A stretch of DNA of 64,000 nt from Agroathelia rolfsii (GCA_018343915.1 JABRWF010000008.1:682001-746000), one strand, 5' to 3'. Shown: positions 35,602 to 47,937, numbered from the stretch's first letter. Numbers and translations are program-made. Notes: a model not told the origin generated them from the sequence alone.

Positions 35602-37123
35602 TTACAATTTACCAATTTCCAATCTAACCCAGTTCGAGTAGACTTCTCCGGCTCTAAGGATCGTCGATTCTCCTCGTTGTTGTAACTCCGGATACAAGAA
35701 TGACGCAATGGGCTCGTGGAACTCGAGGAACGCGGCGGCTATTTTCAAAAAAAAAATGAGAGGTTACAACCATATGAAGATAATCAGCCTCCCAATCTAA
35801 TCTATTATCGCTCAGACCCAGATGAGATGACGCACAGAATTTGCCATAGCCCGGCAAGCCTTCACCACCACCATGGATGCTCTTTCTAGAGCCAGAGCCG
35901 TCGGCGAAGTTGTTGCTGTAGAACTGCACGCCGGATTCTACGTTGATTATGTATATGTAAGAAATATCGTTGTTACTTGTCTAGAAAAGTGCGACATAAT
36001 AATCTTACGGTTTGTGAAGAACTTTAGGCTGATACCACTCTCTGAAGAGGCTAGATCAATCACACTGGCCTCAGTGGGTTCCAGGGATTCGTTTTTGATG
36101 ATAGATCCAATAATATCCGAGTCGGCAGATAAGAGGCGAGTGACATGGTAAGCGGGTACACTCGGACGGGGAGAGAAGATATAGAAATGATCTAGAGACG
36201 AAGAAACTCCGTGAGAGACGTTGTTAATCAAGCGGGTGTGCATAAAAGCGCATACCATAACCTCCCTCTGGCACTTCACCATCACCGATCTTCGACCCGT
36301 CGAGTATATGCGCCGGGGTGAGAGGCTCCGCGTTTCCCGTTGGAAGAAGATCGGAATCAATAGCAAGATAATGTGATGCAGCCATTCGCATCGTGTGGTC
36401 CTTGATTGTGGGCGGAATAGACGGGTTAGCAGAAGCTGAGAGATTGAAGCCCCAGTGCTGAAGAAATTCCTGTTGTCAATAGACGGACGTTGAGAAACGG
36501 ATTGTGCTGCCTACTTGGGTGAGATTGACAGGGGTGACGTCGTCGGCAGCGGCGTCAATGAGCTTCGCTCTGTACGCTAGAACGATGCTCCCGAGGCCTT
36601 GTGTGTCGGCACTGCTACCAGAGGGAGGAACGAGAGCCACGAGGGCCTCGACACGAAGCGTGCCGGGATATCCTTGGTCTCCATCGGAGCTGGTCAATGT
36701 CCAGAGACGAGATGTGAGCGCATTTTCATCTTTCAAATGAGAAATTTCAGCCGCAGTGAATAGGGTTGCGTCAGATGGCGCAAGTGGAGTCCAAGGAAGA
36801 TAATCGAAGCCCGTGGGTCCACCGTGCAGGCTGACCTTTGGACTCTCGTTGTGTGGCACTGTGAACGTTTTGCCGTTGGGGAGACTTAGAGGTATCCCGG
36901 CAGGCAACCTATTGGTATATCTGCCGATGATCGAGTTGGTGTATTTTTTGTGTGCATGATCTGAAGGCGACTCAGGCCCAAGCAAGATGTCATGTGTCTT
37001 GCCGTCTGCCTGAACATAAAGCCTGTGCAGAGTCAAGCCATGTGGTAAGACCTCGACAGCCAAAGAAGGCGTGAGGTTGGAGGGCAGTGTCAGCAGCTCA
37101 GGAGTGTATTCTGAGGGCGACAT
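35602..37123 (-). CDS. Aldose 1-epimerase (galactose mutarotase)
   Basis: Interconverts alpha and beta anomers of galactose/glucose in the cytosol, feeding sugar metabolism. It starts MSPSEYTPELLTL at 37123. SLAVEVLPHGLTLHRLYVQ and DILLGPESPSDH are followed by IIGRYTNRLPAG and SLHGGPTGFDYLPW, the N-terminal galactose mutarotase signature with the His of LHGG. HYFNLS-type sequence falls at about 36440-36480 (NLTQ then, after an intron, the FLQHWGFNLSASAN-like stretch). The C-terminal exon has GVQFYSNNF-like MQFYSNNFADG, then LEFHEPIASFLYPELQQRGE with the family's end VYSNWVRLEIGKL, stop at 35602-35604. About five introns. It lies tail to tail with the regulator copy C, 118 bp apart. Intact as far as visible. 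Confidence 0.85.
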
Positions 37124-38090
37124 GGGTGTGCAGGACAGAGAGTTTGCAAGATGGTCATCCGATAACGAGCCAGGTCGGTATGGTCGGTACTCTGTGGAAC
37201 CCCGGCCCGGAGCAGCCCCCGTCCAACTGAAGCAAACTTGATAATGGTAGTCAGAGTCTAGTCATCATAATATCAATAATTGCACTCCAATGGTGAATTG
37301 GCGATTCAAGTTCAAACGTTGAAGCTTCAGTCTGACTGGTAGCTTATGCCAGTGACGCCAGCTATGTCTGCAATTGACTTACTTCAACTCATTCTTTTAG
37401 GTCTATAAGCACTTGCCACTAGTAGTGTCAGTCACTGCTAGTAGTTCATCGTGATTTCCTATTACCGTCACAAAATTTAGGATTCCTGAAAATCAAGGTG
37501 AGACGACACCCGATTATAATATTGGTACTGATGAAACAAAGAGACCAGCGCATGCAGTCGGTTAGCCTAGTAGAAGTGCCTTGACCCTCCTTCAGCTTGC
37601 CATACCATGATCATGGCATTCGTCCAGCAACCTCTACAATCCATTATAAACAATCAATATAGCTGAATTATATCTAATGCTTCGCTGTCATCCGGCGACT
37701 CCTACCAAACATAATCTTTATTAGTATCTCAGTGCTTCAGCTTTGAGCGCCCTTGCCCATGTCAGGGATTTGCCGGCCAGCAGGGTTTCAAGCTGCCTGT
37801 CGTGTTACATATCTCCAAAGATACTGTCAGGCTTCCACTGGCAATGACGTCTACACTTATGTTAGCTTGAGCTATGCCCATGAAATAAATTGCCTACGGG
37901 GGACCCCCAGAAACTGCTTGAACTTCAAAATTCCAGTTCTAAGCCTCCAGACCACCACAAAAAACCCCTTTTCCCGAAAAAAAATTAAATACTTGGTCCA
38001 GGCTTAAACACGGCGCTACTTTCTCGGATATCTCAGCGAATCTCGTGCCTTGTGCGTCTAGCTCCTAATTCGAGTTCGACCAGTAAGCCA
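37124..38090. other. Intergenic, no gene seen
   Basis: Upstream region of the epimerase gene and of the following hypothetical gene. The 84-aa ORF at 37753-38007 has no recognisable features. Confidence 0.4.
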
Positions 38091-38931
38091 TGAGTGCCAC
38101 GGATGTTCCGCAACATTCACTTCAGACTCCCAATGCAAATTCTTTCTTGAGGATATGTATTTCCTGGTAGGCTTGGTCCTTAGCTTTTGTGTAGCTTGCG
38201 AGCCAATATAATACATAGGTGTTTTTAAAGTTTACGCCCCATACTTTTTACAGAACTCGATGAAGGTGAAATCTATCATATGCAATAAGGACCCTGAGAG
38301 TACAGGTGAGGATCGGAGCCATCCTATAATCTTTGAAGGCATAAGCAACTTTGAATCTAGTCTATCCCCTGCCGGTTGTCAGCATCTTCTAATACTTCAA
38401 TTCATTGACTAATGGATATCTGTTTTAGGGATCCCCTCATTCGACCAAAGCCTCGACCTACCACATCCTGAAAGAGCCATTGATGAGCTCAAAGTCGATA
38501 CATTACGACAAAAATGTGTTCCAATTATTGATAACGTGATAAAATCCATGAAACCTATCGACAGGCCGAGACTGGCGCCACAACTCAAAATAGATCGATG
38601 GTTTATAGATGCTGCCTATGATGATCTCGTCCTAAGAACAAAGGCCATAACCGCAGGCGAAGTAGAGATCCTGAACTGCAATACTGCATTCCGCATCATG
38701 CAGATCCGAGACGTGTGGAACGATGTCGGTGAAAGGAATTGCGCCAATCCCGTAGTTGCCGGTACTGGCAATGATTCTCCTTCATTGCCACATGACGAAC
38801 GTCTCTTCAACACCATTCGTTGGGCTTTCCATGCACAGATCAAAGACAGAGTGCTTGATGTTAAGTCACGGCATGCATGTATAGCTGTAACTACGTGTGG
38901 ATATACTTGCAGTTCACAAAAGTTTTCATGA
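38091..38931 (+). CDS. Hypothetical protein of unknown family, possibly a fragment
   Basis: I do not recognise it. The last exon (from about 38429) encodes IPSFDQSLDLPHPERAIDEL, then LRQKCVPIIDNVIKSM and LKIDRWFIDAAYDDLVLRTK, a soluble, mostly helical-looking region, stop 38929-38931. A preceding exon (about 38254-38305) ends in KDPESTG at a good GT donor. A first exon beginning at 38091 (MSATDVPQHS) is likely, but its splice to the next exon does not keep a clean frame, so the 5' model is doubtful. The stop codon lies just before the inverted repeat of a MITE, so the true C-terminus may have been replaced by the insertion. Confidence 0.4.
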
Positions 38932-38947
38932 ATATATATTTTGCATA

Positions 38948-39328
38948 GTTCAGTCACTTCCACACTGTTTCACTTCAAATAAAAACTCATGAAAGACCTG
39001 TGATATATCCTCTGGCCACCTATATAGTCAAACTCTAGAAAAGTCTGTAATTTGGGCTGTAAAGGTACATGGGGTGCATATATGCTCAGAGTTAGCACCA
39101 TAATAGTAGTTTTGTTTTGAAACATGAATATTTTCCCTAAGGTGTATACAGTGAGTACATGCTGTAGAAAAATATCTTGAGCAAAGAAAAATTTGGTGAA
39201 GCTGTAAAAAACCCAGAAGTTGAGAATTTCTAGTGTTGCTTAGCAGAAATATACAGGTGGCTAGAGGATGTATCAAAGGTTTTTCATGAATTTTTATTTG
39301 AAATGAAACGGTGTGGAAGTGATTGAAA
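38948..39328. mobile_element. 381-bp MITE, relative of the 4413-4678 element, flanked by TA
   Basis: The ends are inverted repeats built on CACTTCCACACTGTTTCACT and TCAAATAAAAA on the left and the complement at about 39285-39320, followed inward by paired CATGAAA and CTCTGGCCACCT blocks. TA flanks both sides (38946-38947, 39329-39330). The palindrome continues outward for about 15 bp (ATATTTTGCA against TGCAAAATAT), so the real ends may be at about 38933 and 39345. It shares its terminal block with the nested MITE near 4.4 kb. No coding capacity. Confidence 0.7.
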
Positions 39329-39347
39329 TATGCAAAATATACATTCA

Positions 39348-40175
39348 CGCAAACCACGAGTGTGCACAGGAGTTGTGTGCAAGCTAATTCAACTTGTTGC
39401 GATTATGTCTTTTGGGGACGTCACATGTAATCTGAGTACAGCTTTCAAATTTAAGTTTTCTAGCGACTTTAGCCCTGTGAAATCCTGCCAGTAGTCTATC
39501 ACTGTTTAAGAAGAACGGTGAAGCTTGAGAAGGCTATATAACATGCAGGAATTCATTTATTAGGATGATTAGTAGGTGCTATCAGCAATCGTACCAACTC
39601 TTGAAACAGGGTGCACAAAGCCGTCCCATGTGGCAGGTACCGCGGACATATGGTACGAGGCAAGTCATGAACGGATTTAAAGGAATGGACAAATGCAGAG
39701 CACACAATTCGCCAGTTCAAGTTACCGCTCACTGGCAGTGCGCCAGGCGCTCAACCAGCCGAGAGAAAGAAAAAAAAAATTACGACCCTTGTATTCGAAC
39801 ATTCATTATTTAGCTAACTCAATGTCATAAACGACTCTTGATTGAGGTAAACAAAAACGCGCACCACTTTCAAATCGTGCATGCGGCGTTGAGACAAGTA
39901 TTTGCCGCCACTGCGGCCGCGCTGATGAGGGGCTGGAACTGGACGTCGGCGGTCGCAATGGGCGCGATCCGATTGGCCCCCGCACATGCGCGGCCTCGGA
40001 ACAGACCGGGCCTGCGCCGTTTTTGCTTCCGGAATTCCCTACATAAATTTCGTTCAGCCGCTGCTGGTGGAAGGAGCACCACAACTCTCTCCTAGACGTT
40101 CACGTCGCCGTCGTCCTTATATTCACTGTATAATTCCTCAACTTCTTCCTTCTCTTAACTAGATTTTCATTCGCA
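39348..40175. other. Intergenic and promoter region of cytochrome c
   Basis: No gene supported. The last 300 bp are GC-richer than the rest and contain the CCAAT-type site listed separately. Confidence 0.4.
39972..39976 (-). promoter_or_regulatory. CCAAT box upstream of cytochrome c
   Basis: ATTGG (CCAAT on the minus strand) lies in a GC-rich patch 200 bp before the start codon. Respiratory genes including cytochrome c are known HAP-complex targets in fungi, and this complex binds CCAAT. That it works here is inference. Confidence 0.35.
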
Positions 40176-40697
40176 ATGGCAGGATTCAAGCCTGGTATGT
40201 GGTATTTCTCATCGTTCAATACGCATATGGCATGACGTGCTAAACTGTCTTGTCTATAGGTGATGCTTCCAAGGGTGCCAGTCTTTTCAAGACTCGCTGC
40301 GCTCAATGCCACACCCTTGAATCTGGTGGACCCCACAAGGTTGGCCCCAACCTTCACAGGTAAGTTTCTATTGTCCTTTGCTGGTTTTCCAGCATGCAGT
40401 CAACTAAAGAAATGTTGTTCTTGTATAGTGTCTTCGGCCGCAAGACTGGTCAGGCTGAAGGCTTCTCGTACACCGAGGCTAACGTGAAGAAGGCCATCAC
40501 CTGGGACGAGCACACCATGTTTGAGTACTTGGAGAACCCCAAGAAGTACATCCCCGGCACCAAAATGGCCTTCGCCGGCCTGAAGAAGGACAAGGACCGC
40601 AACGACCTCATCACCTACCTCAAGGAGGAGGTAAGCACCTGAAGCACCTCAAATGTTGACAGAATCTCATGTCTTTCACTTTTAGACGAGCAAGTAA
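40176..40697 (+). CDS. CYC1: Cytochrome c
   Basis: Electron carrier between complexes III and IV in the mitochondrial intermembrane space. There are four exons: 40176-40194, 40260-40359, 40429-40630 and 40686-40697, all with GT-AG introns. The protein starts [20 protein letters not shown], has the haem-binding site CAQCH, the conserved [14 protein letters not shown], and the distal Met ligand in [14 protein letters not shown]. It ends [12 protein letters not shown], about 110 residues, the normal size. The last exon is only 12 nt including the stop. Confidence 0.97.
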
Positions 40698-41679
40698 TTA
40701 TCCCCCACCCCCATCCGCACACGACACACGCGCGCCCATGACCTTTCTATAATTCTATATTTACCCTACACACACTCTTATACACTTGTAGATGCGTAGA
40801 CTTGGCTTTGGCAATGGATATCCCCCCACCCCTCCCACCATCTTGCTTTTACTGTGTGCTGCTGCTTCTTCTTGCCTTGCTCTCTGAGAGAGCTGGAAGA
40901 ACCTTGAAAAGAGTGAATCGGGTTCCTGACACGTAATATGACGTAACATCACATGATGCCCGATCAGCGTTTCTTATGATTGTCATTACGCTTGTTTTAG
41001 CGAACCGATGACGTTCTCTCGTGGAGCGGGATTTCCATGAACTCGGTGGATTCTTTCACATTACATGTATTAGCTGGCCTGTCGAAAACGTCAACACGTT
41101 AGGCGTACGCAATCAGGTTGAGTGGTTCCAATAAAAAGCTGGAGCTGAGGAATTTGGAGATGGCTCAGCTCCTGTCCAAGTGAGCTGTGCTCACAACCGC
41201 AAGATATGGCTTCCCTTTAGCAGACTCTGACATTCGATAACGCTCACTAGCATGCTCGGTGCCAGCTATATGCCATATGAATAACTACAGGGTTTTTTTT
41301 TTGTTAAATTGGTATCGTCAGTTCAATTAAGCATACTTGAGACATGAAGGAAAACAGCAAAACGAAAAAGCAAAAAGGGGAAAAAAACGAGACCTTTTTG
41401 CCATACCTTTTTTTTTTGGCAAATTAGATGTTCGAAAAAAAGGAAGTTTCAGTCCGTGTAAAAAACAGTTAAAATATCCAATCCAACAACCGATTATATA
41501 GGTAATGTGAATGAGAGGGAATATGAAAGCTAAAAGCAAGAAAGATTTTTCTCGAGGGTTTAAGAGAAAGAGAGAAACGTTCGACAGATTAAGAAGAACA
41601 GTGCGTGTCAGGATAGAGAGAGAGAGAGAGAGAGCAATAGCGAAAAGCATCCCTTGTGAGAGAGAAAGGAAAAAGGCAA
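40698..41679. other. Intergenic between two convergent genes
   Basis: Contains the 3' flanks of cytochrome c (plus) and of the membrane protein (minus), with T- and A-runs near 41290-41440 and a GA-run at about 41617-41635. The ORF at 41327-41707 is an antisense shadow and low complexity. No gene seen. Confidence 0.45.
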
Positions 41680-43482
41680 CTACCTCGCGGGCGAGCGCGA
41701 CAGCCAATTGGGCGTCGCACTCCGCGAGCTCGATACGGGCGTAATCCGTCCGCTAGCGGCGACCCTGCTCCCGGCGATCGTTGGCGTTGACGGTGTCGGC
41801 GGCCTTGGGGTAGCACCAACTGCACCACTTGCCATGCTCGCATCCCGGCTCGCGAGCGGGCTCGAACGGAGCGGCATGGCACCCAACAACGGCGATCCTG
41901 AGTGATCCCGTGTGTGTCCGCCTGCACTAACCGTACCGGCGCTGGGCGTCCTCGTATGGGCAGTGGCGCCACCATCACCACCACCGCCAAACATACTTCC
42001 GTGCCCCTCGGAGGAGCGGTCACCACTGCCCATAATATCATCCACAATACCGCTCAGGTCGACATGGCTTCCGCTCCCGAGGATGGGATCAACGAACCGG
42101 CTCTCCTTGCCCGGCGGCGGCCACACACTCTCGTGGAAAACACTCCCGCTCTCGCTCGCACGCGGGCGCATGAGAATCCCAGTACTGCTACCATGTCCAG
42201 ACGCAGGGATGCTCGGACTCGGCGACCCGCTGCGGTCGTGGTAGTGCCCCGAGTACCCGAGCCCGCCGGCGGCGTAGGCCACGCCGGGCGAGGGCCCGCG
42301 CATCATAGGGCCCACGGCTGAGGGCGGCATCGAGGCGGAGAACGGGTCGTCGTCGTCGTCGAAGCCCTCGCCCGCGAGGAGGTCGGCGCGCGAGCGCTGG
42401 GCGCGGTGTTTATTGCGCATGAACTCGAGCAGGTCCCATTTCTTGCGCGAGCGTGATTTGCGCACGAAGACGGCGACGCAGACGGCGATGATGAGGACGA
42501 TGGCGCCCGCGGTGGTGCCGCCGATGATCGCTGTGCGGGTAGAGGGGGTGGAGGAGGAGGAGGGGGCGTAAGGGGCGAGGGTGGGGAAGACGGATGTCAT
42601 CTGTTGTAAGTGGGATTTTTTGTTTTGTTTAAAATTAGGGATTATGATGCAGCAGCTTAAAGTGTGGAGTGAGATGATGTACCGTTGTAACAACGCCATC
42701 GGCATTAGTAGTTACTAGCGTCGTGGTGGTTAGGATACTATGCTCCCCAAGAGAAAACGTCGTAATCGAAGAAGACGACGACATTGGCATGAACGCATTC
42801 GATTGAGGCGCCGAGCTGGTGCTGGATGATGTATCGCTCGAAGCTGCGGTCGGTGTTTGCGTCGAGGTCGAGGTAGAAGTAATGGTCGATGCCGTATGGC
42901 TCGGCGAGGCAGATGGTGCACTTGAACTGCTGCTAGTAGATGTGTGCGTTACCGCAGTCGTCGTTGTCGTCGATGTTGGAGATGCCGATACGGTCTTCGT
43001 CGAGGTTCTGTGATATCAGAAACACACATCAGCCAAGGTTAGGCACCAGGTTTTCCACGAAGAAGTGAAGATCGATGTAACATACGAGGTGGTTGTATCG
43101 GTTCCATGGGTAGATGTAGTCGTAGTTGATGTGGTCTGCTGAGAGGTGTCTGTCGTCGTGGGATCGTTTGTTGTCGTTGTAGTGGTCGTGCTTGGGGTAG
43201 TGGCAGGGGTGGTACTGTCCCCTGTGGTAGAAGCTGTGTCGCCGCTGCCACCAGAGCTCGCCTGCGGCGTGCTGCCAGGGTCTGTCGGGCTGGCGGCAGG
43301 CGAGGAGCCCTGAGGGGACGAGGACATTGGGGGAGGGGAAGCAGGGGAGGTTAGCCCGGGCTTCAAACAAGTCTAGCAGCACTAATAGTGTTATTAGTGA
43401 CCCCCATACTTACTGGGTCCAGGGCAGAGGTTACATCGCCCACAATGGAGCTCGCATCGACACCAACACCAACACTTGCCAT
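41680..43482 (-). CDS. Ser/Thr-rich single-pass membrane protein (cell-wall sensor-like)
   Basis: Exon 1 starts at 43482 (MASVGVGVDASSIVGD). The next exons are almost pure Thr/Ser/Pro (about 42700-43380), as expected for a long, O-mannosylated ectodomain. The last exon (41680-about 42600) begins TSVFPTLAPYAPSSSSTPS, has one transmembrane segment (AIIGGTTAGAIVLIIAVCVA) followed by RKSRSRKKWDLLEFMRNKHR, then a Gly/Ser-rich cytoplasmic tail ending WLSRSPAR. This is the layout of Mid2/Wsc-type stress sensors and of many basidiomycete relatives, but there is no Cys-rich extracellular module. No signal peptide is obvious at the predicted start, so the 5' end may be incomplete. It is not clearly related in sequence to the proteins at 426 and 5356. 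Confidence 0.6.
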
Positions 43483-43950
43483 TTGGGAAATGGACCCTAC
43501 CTACAGGGAGAACGAGGAAGGGGGCTGATCAAACCAGACGGTGACGATGGACGCAATGAACGAAGTAATAAAGAAAAGAAAAGACAAGAAAGGCGCATTC
43601 ATCCGACGCGTTCGCAGAGACTCGGACATCATCAGACGTCAGCGCTGTTGCCAAATGGCGGTGTCTGTTGCCCTCTCCGATTATTATTACTACACCGCAT
43701 CATGTACCCACCCCAGATTGGCCAGGTAAAACACAGATCGATATCGTACTCGTTGCATGCATTCGAAACAGTCATGTACCACAGTGCATTTATTCACTAC
43801 AACTACCGTTGAAGAGCGTCACAGCCTGGCAGCCACACCCTATGGCAACAACTACAAAAATGAAATAAGGGTTTTGATGCTCAGCACGATGTAGCCTCAA
43901 TATCAATATTAAGATTGTATTGCTGCCGTAAAATAAGAATAAGCGCCAAG
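43483..43950. other. Intergenic, no gene seen
   Basis: Promoter side of the preceding membrane protein gene and 3' side of the following secreted protein gene. No gene supported. Confidence 0.4.
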
Positions 43951-44996
43951 TCAATATGGCGTTGTCACGTTTCCGAAGTAAGACAAACGCACATAGGAAG
44001 AAAGGGCGCTCCGCGCCGTCGTTGCAATATCAAATGCATTCACACCTAGAAAAATGTCATGTATGAGAGGTGGGATCTCATACAATCATGATAGGCACGA
44101 CTTACCAGCCGCTTCGCACGCCTGGTTGGCGGGTACGGACTACAGGTGTAATGGCGTCAAACGTTAAATTCATTACAGGAAATTCAAACGGAAAGCTTAC
44201 ACCACCGAATTCGGCTATCTTGCAGTAGTTGGCAGGGTGCTCTGACGGGCACCTGGAGACGATTGGTTAGTCAGGCTGTATGCTGTGAATAGAGATGATG
44301 GCGTACGCATCAACAATCTTGACTTTAATGGTGTTTCCGGAGCACGAGCCTGATGTCTCCCCGTCCAAGGAGCTCACGCCTGGTATTATAAGCATGTTAA
44401 GATATATCAATAAGAAGAGAGTTATAGCCGTCGTCACATTTGATGTTATAGCACTGATAAAGCGTTTAAAACACTGAATATATGCATGCATTAAATAAAT
44501 ACTCTACCTGGCCACACTGAAGTTCGTCGGGGCATGCGGCTATAGTATAGGTGGAGTTATCGTTGTAAAAACTTTGATGATGCCGCAGACAGACGTACGG
44601 CCAACACAGTTGGTGCAAGCGCCTTTTCCATTGCAGTTGCTTGCACTGATGGTGCCCTCACACTTGGAGCCCGTCCACAAGGGAGAGAGATCACCGAGTG
44701 CAGCAGCATAGATACCGCTACCTTGAGAGTTGGAGGGGCTATATCCTAGTGTATAAAAAAAATTAGGCAATAAAATACAATAAACAGAAAATAAATGTTT
44801 GACCAGAACAGGCGACTGTGCTCTGAGTAGAGTACTAGAGAGTATACATGCAAAATCAATCAGCCATGTTCTTATGATTATTCAAGAAGCGCTTTCTCAG
44901 CCTGACGTCATTGAAAGTAGCCACACCAGAGACAGCGTTTGATACGCCTCCCAAGGATAATACGACAAACAAGGCAAGCAAGTTCTCGAAAGACAT
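43951..44996 (-). CDS. Small secreted double-psi beta-barrel protein (barwin/expansin-like)
   Basis: Starts MSFENLLALFVVLSLGGVSN, a clear signal peptide, then SGVATFNDV. After introns come SQGSGIYAAALGDLSPLWTG, CEGTISASNCNGKGACTNC and VGRTSVCG. Next is NTIKVKIVDACPSEHPANYC followed by KIAEFGG. The last exons give VPANQACEAAGVNAFDIATT and ARSALSSYVRLSYFGNVTTP, stop at 43951-43953. The barrel signatures (AALGDLSP, a Cys-spaced middle and the late D-[AV]-C plus FDI-type strand) match the secreted RlpA/barwin-like family found in fungi and plants. Such proteins bind or loosen cell-wall polymers or act as effectors; no catalytic claim can be made. About five short introns. Confidence 0.7.
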
Positions 44997-45905
44997 GATA
45001 AAATTTTCAAGGAGACAAATATGAGCATTTTGGATATGGGCCTTATATATCCCACTTGGAGGGACGTGCTGAGTTGGCAAAATCAGATTCTTTTAATAAC
45101 AATACACATGAATTTAGTATTCGACTCAGGGCGGGACCTTCTGACCGATGTAACCACAGAGAAATGGTAGCCAATATGATCACAAGCAATACCCGTGTCG
45201 AATTCAGTAAATATCGAACGGACGATTTTGACGTGGCAGGAATTCAAAAAAAGTGTCCAATGACCAGAGGGGGGAGAGTATACCAGAAGCACGCTCGCTT
45301 GTATGTCGCGACAAATATCCGAGTCTATTGTGGGCATCGGCGGGGAAGGGGGGTTTCTTGATCGTCATCATGAGGAAAAAAACAGCGACATGAGTACCCT
45401 GTCAGTGTGGTGTCTTGGACTTTTTTATTATTAATAGGGTTTGGTATGCCGCCGGGTTGCTCAGAAGAACATTCTAGTGGTAGTGATAGATTTGATAGTG
45501 TGATAATGACAACCAACACAGCATGGATCAGAGTGTCAAAAAGAAATCGCTTCCGGGTCACCACCTGCAAGAGCTCCACGGTGGGCCTGTGACGAAATAT
45601 TTTATTTTATTTTGCCAACTTAAAACTGTGTCGCTGTTTGTAGAAGACTCCTATTACATGAATACCCAAGTCAAAAATTGTACGGAAAAGAGTACTAGAC
45701 GCGGAATACCAAGTAACGTACTAGTATTAGTATTAGAGCAGTGCAAGTTTGACGCGGGTATTTGCATTGCCCCAGACAATGACGTCAGCACTCATTAGGA
45801 TGTCGATTGACAGTTGGCCGCATTTCGATTGATCTCTCGTTCGCGCTCAGGCTCAGGCTTGCTCCTCTCCTCCTCATAAAGGGCGGCGACACTCAATAGC
45901 GCAGC
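44997..45905. other. Divergent promoter region, no gene seen
   Basis: Lies between the secreted protein (minus) and the Slm1-like gene (plus). The minus ORF at 45325-45579 has a hydrophobic N-terminus but no further support. Confidence 0.4.
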
Positions 45906-47937
45906 CATGTGGTCCTCCTCTCACACACACAACAACATGCACAACAACAACGGCAACAACGCAGACTCCATATCCATCTCGCGCGCAACATCTGTCTCTC
46001 GACGCAGCAGAGCAGGCTCGACCGTCTCCCGCAACCAGTCCCTCATCAGGAAGAGCATCGGTGCAGCCCACGATCTCAGGCCGTCCGACGTGCTCATCGA
46101 ACGCTTTGTCGCCTGGAAGGCCATCGTCAAGCAGCTCATCGCCTACTTTGAGGGCATAGCTGATATTGAGAACAATACCGCCAAGGAACTTACAAAGCTT
46201 GGCGCCGTCATCCAAGTCCCCTTTCGGTCGGGCAACCAGTTCTTGGGCGAAGATGGCATGCAGGTAAGGCTTCCCTATGTGCAAATAAAATAGGACGTCA
46301 TAAACTTTTGCTCTGTATATAGGACATATTCTACGGTATCCGTGACAAGACGAGGATCATTGCCGATCAACACGCCAATCTAGGCCGTACCATTGATAGT
46401 TCAATTGTTCAGCATCTCCAGAAGCTGAGAGCTGAACTTAAGGCACATATCAAAGTACAATATCTCGTCATTTTCAGTGATTTTAAATCTAAATCATATC
46501 ACTCCTAGAACATCCAAAATGATACAGGTAAATTGGCCACGAGCGTCGCCAAAGAACGCGAGCTCTCCACGAAGCTTATCGGTGACCTCGCCACCAACAT
46601 CTCCATCTTCAAGAACACCCCCATGAACGTGACGAACAAAACGGATCCGTACGTCGTCAACGTGGCCGTGCGACGCCAGCTCCAACGTCAAGTACACGAA
46701 GAAAACGCCCTCCAGAAATCCATCATCATCATGCAGCAAAACTCGGCCCACTTTGAGGAGGGCGTCGTGCGTGCGATCCAGTCCGCATGGCAAACATTCG
46801 ACGAGTGGCAGGCGCGTATGAACAACTCCGTGCAGGACACCTGGCGCACACTGGCGAGCACCATGGCCGCGCTGGCGCCGGACCGCGAGTGGATCTCGTT
46901 TGCAGCACGATCGGACCACCTGCTGGACCCAGACACGCCACTGCGGAATCCGGAGACGATCGTGTACCCGAGCAAGGACGACCCGAGCGTGTTGGCGGTG
47001 CACACGGGCATGCTCGAGCGCAAGAAGCGCTTCACGCGCACATACAGGGAGAGCTACTTTGTCCTCACTCCTGCCGGCTTCCTGCACGAGTACGCTTCGA
47101 GCGACCCCACGGCGGGCGGTCAGCCGATGTTCTCGCTGTTCTTGCCCGCGTGCACGCTGGGCCCGCCGGCGGCGGCGACGGCGCGGTCGCACAAGTTCCA
47201 TATCGAGGGCAGGAAGGACGGCGCGGGGACAACCAAGTCGGGCAGCTTCCGTGAGCGTTTGCCGGCCAGCTTGGCAGGTGGAATCGGTGGGGGTGCTGTG
47301 CATGCGTATAGCTTTAGGGCGCGCAGCCATGAGGATATGATGGAGTGGTGGAATGATATTCGGATGCTCTGTGCGCGCTATCTCGTCGCGAGCGAGTCGA
47401 TTGAGCGGAGTGGGCCGGTCCAGGCCGCTGTGCGGGCGGCAGGGTATGTTAGCGAGGAGGACGACGAGGAAGATGAGGATGAGGGGAGTAGTGTCGAAGA
47501 GGATGAGGATGAGGCGGATGTAGATGAGGATGGTGAGGAGGAGATGTATGGCGACGCACACGAGGACACCGAACCGCCTTCATATTCGCATCCAGCGCAC
47601 ATGAGGATGGGGTCTAATGGATATCCTGTTCGTGAATTCCTCTCTTTTTTTTGGCTTACCTGAGAGACTAACGATATCTATTTCTCCTCAGCTTGACAAG
47701 AAAGGCCATGACGATGACCATGCCATAACCGGAAATGGAGGCGCTAGCCTCTCCCGTGGGCCATCCAAGAGGCAACAGGAGAAGTCGCCAGAACAGCCAT
47801 TAGCATCGTCGTCATCATCATCATCGCGCCCGCTGCCCCATCGTCCTGAAGAAGGAGGTGGCTCCGATGAGGGCGCTGGTGCAGATGTGAGTGGCGGTCC
47901 TGCGCCTCTTGAGAGTAAGTTCACGGAGAACATTTGA
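45906..47937 (+). CDS. SLM1: Slm1/Slm2-like PH-domain protein (TORC2 effector)
   Basis: Binds phosphoinositides at the plasma membrane; yeast Slm1/2 act with TORC2 in membrane-stress and actin control. The start is MWSSSHTHNN followed by a low-complexity Asn/Ser leader. The helical BAR-like half (about residues 50-270) has VLIERFVAWKAIVKQLIAYF, IADIENNTAKELTKL, then DIFYGIRDKTRIIADQHANL and later VRRQLQRQVHEENALQKSII. The PH domain begins AVHTGMLERKKRFTRTYRES and ends HAYSFRARSHEDMMEWWNDI. An acidic linker (47450-47570) and a Ser/Pro-rich tail follow. Introns lie at about 46264-46321, 46457-46508 and about 47628-47690. It ends FTENI at 47937. Confidence 0.85.

Noticed and set aside
37753..38007. 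84-aa plus-strand ORF upstream of the hypothetical gene
   Set aside because: No recognisable features, probably chance.
45325..45579. 84-aa minus-strand ORF with hydrophobic start and late Cys residues, a possible small secreted protein
   Set aside because: Charged residues before the hydrophobic stretch and poor composition; no homologue recognised.
46494..47561. 355-aa minus-strand ORF opposite the Slm1-like gene
   Set aside because: It is the antisense shadow of the BAR/PH coding sequence, Arg-rich from GC-biased codons; the plus strand has a clear family match.
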